Shown: positions 5,812 through 9,402 of the stretch, piece after piece | How positions within the stretch are numbered: position 1 is the first letter of the stretch | Layout of the letters: every line of letters begins with the position of its first letter | Made by a program: the position numbers and the translations under genes | The notes under the pieces: model-generated | Seen by the model: the letters and a program-made list of their open reading frames with translations, nothing else | Database searches by the model: none | Told to the model about the DNA's origin: nothing | Assembly (NCBI GenBank): GCA_046295655.1 | Contig: JBKBMT010000087.1 | Span: 1 to 9,402, forward strand | Source: JBKBMT01 sp046295655 | GTDB taxonomy: Bacteria; Pseudomonadota; Alphaproteobacteria; Rhodobacterales; Rhodobacteraceae | Length of the DNA stretch: 9,402 nt | Direction: 5' to 3'

Positions 5812-8800
5812 GCCGGGTCCGACGCCCTGACGCGCGCCATCGCGGCGGTGACCCCGGGCGAAGGTTTCTGGCGTGCGCGGCTGCGGGATTTCGTTCCCGC
5901 AGAGGTGCCGCTGGCGCGTCAACCGGCCGAAGTGCCCGACTGGCAGTCGCTGACCCTTGCCATCCCGGCCGAGAAGCACCCGGCCGCCGTCGCGCTTTGG
6001 CTCGCCGGCCTTACCGGGCGAAGCGAGGCCGACCTGGCCTTCGTCGCCGGCCCTCCGGAGGCCCGCGGATATCTGTCGGACTGGGTGCCGCTGCGACTGA
6101 CGGCCGACCCGGGCGCGACGGTCGCATCCCATGTCGCTGCGCAGGAGGCGACGCTGGCCCGCAGCATGCGATGGCCGGCCTTCGCCGCCGATCTGCCACT
6201 GCGCGATCCGGCCATAGGCCCGGTCGCGCAGCCCCAGATCGCACTTGCCCCCGGCGCAGGCGGCCCGGTTGCCGGCACCGTCCTGACCCTTGACGGATCG
6301 ACCTTGCATTTCGACGCCGCCCGGCTGTCACGCGAGGCAGCGCAGATCCTTGCCGCGCGGCTCGATCACTTCGCGACCTGCCTCGCCGAGGCCGAAGGCA
6401 CCGCACGCCTGTCGGATCTGCCCGCCATGCCCGAGACCGAGCGCCGGCTTGTGCTGGACATCTGGAACCGGACCGAGACGAAAGTCGATCCGGCCCCGAT
6501 CCATCGCGCCTTCGAGGCGCAGGCCGCCCGGACGCCCGAGGCCACAGCGCTGATCCACGAGGCGCGGACGCTCAGTTATGGTGCGCTCGATGCGGCGGCG
6601 AACCGGGTCGCCCACGTGCTGCGCGACATGGGTGTGCGGCCCGGCGTTCCCGTGGGCCTGTTCCTCCGGCGCACACCCGACCTCGTGATCGGCGCGCTGG
6701 GCATTCTCAAGGCCGGCGGCGCATATGTTCCGCTCGACCCCGCCTATCCTGCCGATCGCATCGCCCTTTATCTGGGGGACAGCGCGGCGCCGGTGATTGT
6801 CACGCAGGCGGATCTTGCGGACCATCTGCCGGAAACGACGGCGGCGGTGCTTGCGCTGGACGCCGACCGGCGGATCGACACCGCCTCGGTCGCGCCGCTG
6901 CCGGATGGCGCAGGACCAGAGGATCTGGCCTATCTGATCTACACTTCGGGCTCCACCGGCCGGCCCAAGGGTGTGATGGTCGAACACCGGAACGTTGCCA
7001 ACTTCTTCGCCGGGATGGACGCACGGATCGGACCGGATCCCGGCACCTGGCTTGCCGTGACCTCTCTGTCGTTCGACATTTCGGTGCTGGAACTGTTCTG
7101 GACCCTGACGCGCGGCTTCCGCGTGGTGCTGATGGGCGACGAGGATCGCGCGCTGGTATCCCGCGGGTCCGTGCCCGGCGGTCGGCGCATGGATTTCAGC
7201 CTGTTCTACTGGGGCAACGACGACGGTGCCGGCGGACGCGCGCGCTATGACCTGCTGCTTGAGGGCGCGCGCTTTGCCGACAGCCACGGCTTCTGCGCGG
7301 TCTGGACGCCCGAACGGCACTTTCATGCCTTCGGCGGCCCCTACCCCAACCCGGCCGTGACCGGCGCAGCAGTGGCCGCGGTGACCCGCAACCTGGAAGT
7401 GCGCGCCGGATCCTGCGTCGCCCCCCTGCACCATCCGGCCCGGATCGCCGAGGACTGGGCGGTGATCGACAACCTGACCGGCGGGCGCACGGCCCTGGGC
7501 ATCGCCTCGGGCTGGCACCCCGAGGACTTCGTGCTGCGCCCCGAGAACGGACCACCGCACAACAAGCGGGCGATGCACGAATCGATCGAGCGGGTGCGGC
7601 GGCTCTGGCGGGGCGAGGCGGTGGGCTTTCCGCTCGCCGATGGGCGGGAGGTGGAGGTCGTCACCCAGCCGCGGCCGGTGTCGGCCGAAGCGAAGATCTT
7701 CCTGACCATCGCCGGCAACCCCGACACCTGGCGCGAGGCGGGCGAGATCGGCGCGCATGTTCTCACCCATCTGCTCGGCCAGTCGATCGAGGAACTCGAG
7801 GGCAAGATCGCGATCTATCATGCCGCCCTGCGCGCTGCGGGGCACGATCCGGCGGATTTCTCGGTCGCGCTGATGCTGCATACCTACGTCGCCCGCGACC
7901 GCGAGGCCGCACGCCGGATCGCCCGCGAGCCGATGAAGGCCTATCTGCGCTCGGCCGCGGCGCTGGTCCGGCAATATGCCTGGGCCTTCCCCGCCTTCAA
8001 GCGCCCGCAAGGCATCACCGATCCCTCCGACATCGATCTGCGCCGCCTTGCACCGGAAGAGACCGAGGCGATCCTCGATTTTGCCTTCGAACGCTATTTC
8101 GAGGAGTCGGGGCTGTTCGGCACGGTGGACGACTGTCTCGCCCGGGTGGAACAGCTCAGCCGTCTGGGCATATCCGAGATTGCCTGCCTGATCGACTATG
8201 GCATTGCGAAAGAGACCGTTCTGGAAGGGCTTCATCCCCTGGCCGAGGTCCTGCGCCGCGCCAATGCCGCGGTCGGTGAGGCCGAGACCGACTATTCGAT
8301 CGCGGCGCAGATCCAGCGTCACGGGGTCACGCATCTGCAATGCACGCCGTCGATGGCCCGCATGATCCTGATGAACCACGAGGCGCGCGCGGCCCTGCCC
8401 CGGATCAGGCAACTGATGATCGGCGGCGAGGCGCTTCCGGGTGGGCTGGTCGCCGAACTGCGGTCGGCGTCGCCGGCGCGGGTGCTGAACATGTACGGCC
8501 CGACCGAGACCACGATCTGGTCCACCGTCGGCGAGGCCGAGGCGGTCGAGGCCGTCGCCAACATCGGCACGCCCATCGCCAACACGGTTCTGCGGGTGCT
8601 GGACCCCGCGGGGCGTCCGGTTCCGGTGGGCGCAACCGGCGAATTGTGGATCGGCGGTGCGGGGGTCGCGCGCGGTTACTGGCAGCGCCCGGACCTGACC
8701 GCAGACCGCTTCCGCCCCGATCCGTTCGGGACCGGAAGGATCTACGGCACCGGCGATCTGGTCCGCTGGCGCGGCGATGGCCGGCTGGATTTCCTCGGTC

Positions 8801-9402
8801 GCGCCGATCATCAGGTGAAGCTGCGTGGCTATCGCATCGAACCGGGCGAGATCGAGGCCGCGGCCGAGACACATCCCGCAGTGCGTCAGGCCGTCGTCCT
8901 GGCGCGCGAGGATGCGCCGGGCGACCCCCGACTGGTTGCCTATGTGGTGGCCGACCCACCAATCCAACCCGCCCAGCTGCGCGACCATCTGGCCGGGTTG
9001 CTGCCGCCGCACATGGTGCCTGCGCATGTCGTCGTGCTGGATACCTTTCCGCTGACCCCGAACCGCAAGATCGACCGCAAGGCCCTGCCCGCCCCGCAGG
9101 AGGTGCTCGAAACTCCCGAGCAGGCGTACGAGGCGCCCGCCCCGGGTATCCAGGAGACCATTGCGGCGGTCTGGCGTCAGGTTCTGAACGTCCCGCGGGT
9201 CGGCATGCAGGACAACTTCTTCGCGCTCGGCGGACATTCGCTGCTGGCGGTCCAGGCGCACCGCGACCTGTGCGCGGCCTTCGGCGACGGGCGGGTGTCG
9301 ATCACCGACTTGTTTCGCTTCCCAACGCTGTCGGCACTGGCCGCGCATCTTTCGGGCGGGCAGGCAGGCGCCGCCGTAACGGGAGGCGCAGAGCCGGCCG
9401 AC
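4912..9402 (+). CDS. NRPS loading-type protein: formyltransferase - half C domain - A(with inserted luciferase-like monooxygenase) - PCP, 3' end outside window
   Basis: 1497 codons are open from ATG 4912 to the right edge. Residues about 1-300 are a formyltransferase with both catalytic and C-terminal subdomains. Residues about 344-523 match only the C-terminal half of a condensation domain. Residues about 528-757 and 1126-1395 are the two parts of one adenylation domain. Between them, residues about 760-1118 are a luciferase-like FMN-dependent monooxygenase. Residues about 1404-1480 are a peptidyl carrier with Ser 1443. The A-domain code (D722, I723, L726, Q1143, M1169, G1171, M1194, I1202, W1203, K1386) is nearly that known for glycine. 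An N-terminal formyltransferase plus absence of a complete C domain points to a chain-initiating module, as in linear gramicidin synthetase LgrA. The expected product is a carrier-bound, formylated and oxidised glycine. The N terminus needs no signal peptide; the enzyme is cytosolic. Further modules may follow past the edge. Confidence 0.95.
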   Translation, partial: MTSSALFVGDESLLVQCAQHWLDRGNAVAAVATQNPEIARWAEGAGLTVLAAGAELRRAVAGQGFDWLLSIANLSVLPSEVLAQARKGAVNFHDGPLPRHAGLNAPVWAILEGETEHGISWHLIEGGIDEGGVLVARRFPIAPDETALTLNTRCYEAAIESFPELAQALEHGTPISVPQDLSRRTLHRRDDRPAAAARQDVARPAAELWRMVRALDHGNYVNPLALPKIEAGGRVLVVGAAEPCSGSAEPGLVLSVDEAGLTVACAEGAITLRGLRTMDGAAVCQRTVAAVGDRLVLPTAAGSDALTRAIAAVTPGEGFWRARLRDFVPAEVPLARQPAEVPDWQSLTLAIPAEKHPAAVALWLAGLTGRSEADLAFVAGPPEARGYLSDWVPLRLTADPGATVASHVAAQEATLARSMRWPAFAADLPLRDPAIGPVAQPQIALAPGAGGPVAGTVLTLDGSTLHFDAARLSREAAQILAARLDHFATCLAEAEGTARLSDLPAMPETERRLVLDIWNRTETKVDPAPIHRAFEAQAARTPEATALIHEARTLSYGALDAAANRVAHVLRDMGVRPGVPVGLFLRRTPDLVIGALGILKAGGAYVPLDPAYPADRIALYLGDSAAPVIVTQADLADHLPETTAAVLALDADRRIDTASVAPLPDGAGPEDLAYLIYTSGSTGRPKGVMVEHRNVANFFAGMDARIGPDPGTWLAVTSLSFDISVLELFWTLTRGFRVVLMGDEDRALVSRGSVPGGRRMDFSLFYWGNDDGAGGRARYDLLLEGARFADSHGFCAVWTPERHFHAFGGPYPNPAVTGAAVAAVTRNLEVRAGSCVAPLHHPARIAEDWAVIDNLTGGRTALGIASGWHPEDFVLRPENGPPHNKRAMHESIERVRRLWRGEAVGFPLADGREVEVVTQPRPVSAEAKIFLTIAGNPDTWREAGEIGAHVLTHLLGQSIEELEGKIAIYHAALRAAGHDPADFSVALMLHTYVARDREAARRIAREPMKAYLRSAAALVRQYAWAFPAFKRPQGITDPSDIDLRRLAPEETEAILDFAFERYFEESGLFGTVDDCLARVEQLSRLGISEIACLIDYGIAKETVLEGLHPLAEVLRRANAAVGEAETDYSIAAQIQRHGVTHLQCTPSMARMILMNHEARAALPRIRQLMIGGEALPGGLVAELRSASPARVLNMYGPTETTIWSTVGEAEAVEAVANIGTPIANTVLRVLDPAGRPVPVGATGELWIGGAGVARGYWQRPDLTADRFRPDPFGTGRIYGTGDLVRWRGDGRLDFLGRADHQVKLRGYRIEPGEIEAAAETHPAVRQAVVLAREDAPGDPRLVAYVVADPPIQPAQLRDHLAGLLPPHMVPAHVVVLDTFPLTPNRKIDRKALPAPQEVLETPEQAYEAPAPGIQETIAAVWRQVLNVPRVGMQDNFFALGGHSLLAVQAHRDLCAAFGDGRVSITDLFRFPTLSALAAHLSGGQAGAAVTGGAEPAD
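5941..6480 (+). other. Condensation domain remnant, C-terminal half only
   Basis: Residues 344-523 align by eye with the second half of an NRPS condensation domain. LAGLTGRSEADLAFVAG precedes DWVPLRL (residues 390-396), equivalent to the FVNTLPLR segment. Then come an amphipathic helix, LPLRDP (428-433) and the lead-in to the A domain, ending in ERRLVLDIWNRTE. The first half, with the HHxxxDG active site, is absent: no such motif occurs between the formyltransferase and the A domain. It therefore cannot catalyse peptide bond formation in the usual way and may serve as a structural platform between the formyltransferase and the A domain. Confidence 0.7.
6493..9105 (+). other. Adenylation domain, split by an insertion, glycine-like code
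   Basis: The domain activates an amino acid as adenylate and loads it on the carrier. Core motifs: A1 LSYGALDAAANRVA (554-567), A2 LKAGGAYVPLDP (600-611), A3 YTSGSTGRPKG (677-687), A4 FDIS (721-724), A5 MYGPTETTIW (1194-1203), A6 GELWIGGAGVARGY (1243-1256), A7 YGTGDL (1278-1283), A8 GRADHQVKLRGYRIEPGEIE (1296-1315) and A10 NRKIDRKALP (1384-1393). The insertion of about 380 residues lies between A4 and A5, within the stretch that lines the substrate pocket. Reading the ten code positions by alignment with GrsA gives DILQMGMIWK, against DILQLGLIWK known for glycine. All motifs for adenylation and thiolation are kept, so the enzyme should be active. Confidence 0.9.
7189..8265 (+). other. Luciferase-like FMN-dependent monooxygenase domain nested in the A domain
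   Basis: Residues about 760-1118 start at MDFSLFYWGN and show the marks of the natural-product luciferase-like monooxygenase family (MupA/Atu3671 type): WTPERHFHAFGGPYPNP (798-814), RAGSCVAPLHHP (831-842), ALGIASGWHPEDFVLRPEN (861-879), AGNPDTWREAGEIGAHVLTH (934-953) and REPMKAYLRS (1006-1015). These are bacterial TIM-barrel enzymes that use reduced flavin and oxygen. From its position it would act on the aminoacyl group held by the adjacent carrier, presumably hydroxylating the alpha carbon of glycine. A comparable oxidase within a glycine A domain is described for MtaG/MelG of the myxothiazol and melithiazol pathways, where oxidation leads to a terminal amide. No reductase supplying reduced flavin is visible in the window. 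Confidence 0.9.
9121..9351 (+). other. Peptidyl carrier domain
   Basis: A carrier fold follows motif A10. QDNFFALGGHSLLAVQ places the phosphopantetheine attachment Ser at residue 1443 (9229-9237 encode GHS... with Ser 9238-9240). It holds the amino acid for the formyltransferase and oxidase domains. About 17 residues rich in Gly and Ala follow to the window edge and look like a linker to another domain or to a docking end. Confidence 0.92.

Noticed and set aside
6328..9348. Open reading frame of 1006 codons on the minus strand, antisense to the NRPS gene
   Set aside because: Its translation is rich in Arg, Gly, His and Gln with no recognisable domain, while the + strand carries textbook A, oxidase and carrier motifs across the same bases. 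Long antisense openness is expected in very high-GC coding DNA.

Overview
The window is a slice of a hybrid polyketide/nonribosomal peptide biosynthetic cluster from a high-GC bacterium. The strong G/C bias at third codon positions and the tight gene packing fit an alphaproteobacterium (Rhodobacterales- or Rhizobiales-like). That assignment is inferred from composition only; no marker gene is present. All real genes lie on the + strand, and almost every base is coding. I see no RNA genes, mobile elements, CRISPR arrays, promoters or terminators.

Layout. (1) Bases 1-3900 hold the C-terminal part of a type I polyketide synthase whose start lies upstream of the window. The readable order is: end of the acyltransferase and its linker, ketoreductase (structural plus catalytic halves), dehydratase-like double-hotdog domain, a peptidyl-carrier-like 4'-phosphopantetheine domain, and a terminal thioesterase. 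The ketoreductase precedes the dehydratase, the reverse of the textbook order. (2) Bases 3905-4915 encode a family 2 glycosyltransferase. It starts 4 bases after the synthase stop. (3) From 4912, overlapping the glycosyltransferase stop as ATGA, a very large NRPS gene runs off the right edge (1497 codons visible, no stop). Its order is: formyltransferase, a condensation-domain remnant (C-terminal half only), an adenylation domain, a luciferase-like FMN monooxygenase inserted inside that adenylation domain between motifs A4 and A5, the rest of the adenylation domain, and a peptidyl carrier.

How the parts may work together. The ten-residue specificity code of the split adenylation domain reads D-I-L-Q-M-G-M-I-W-K, very close to the known glycine code. 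The NRPS protein therefore looks like a loading module that activates glycine, with one module-borne enzyme to formylate the amine and one to oxidise the carrier-bound residue (probably at the alpha carbon). The PKS protein looks like the last extension module, since it ends in a thioesterase. The glycosyltransferase between them would decorate the product. The gene for the last step is thus upstream of the gene for what appears to be the first, so the operon is not colinear with the inferred assembly order. The individual domain families are known. The most interesting feature is their combination on one glycine-loading protein: N-formylation, a half condensation domain, and an oxidase nested in the adenylation domain.
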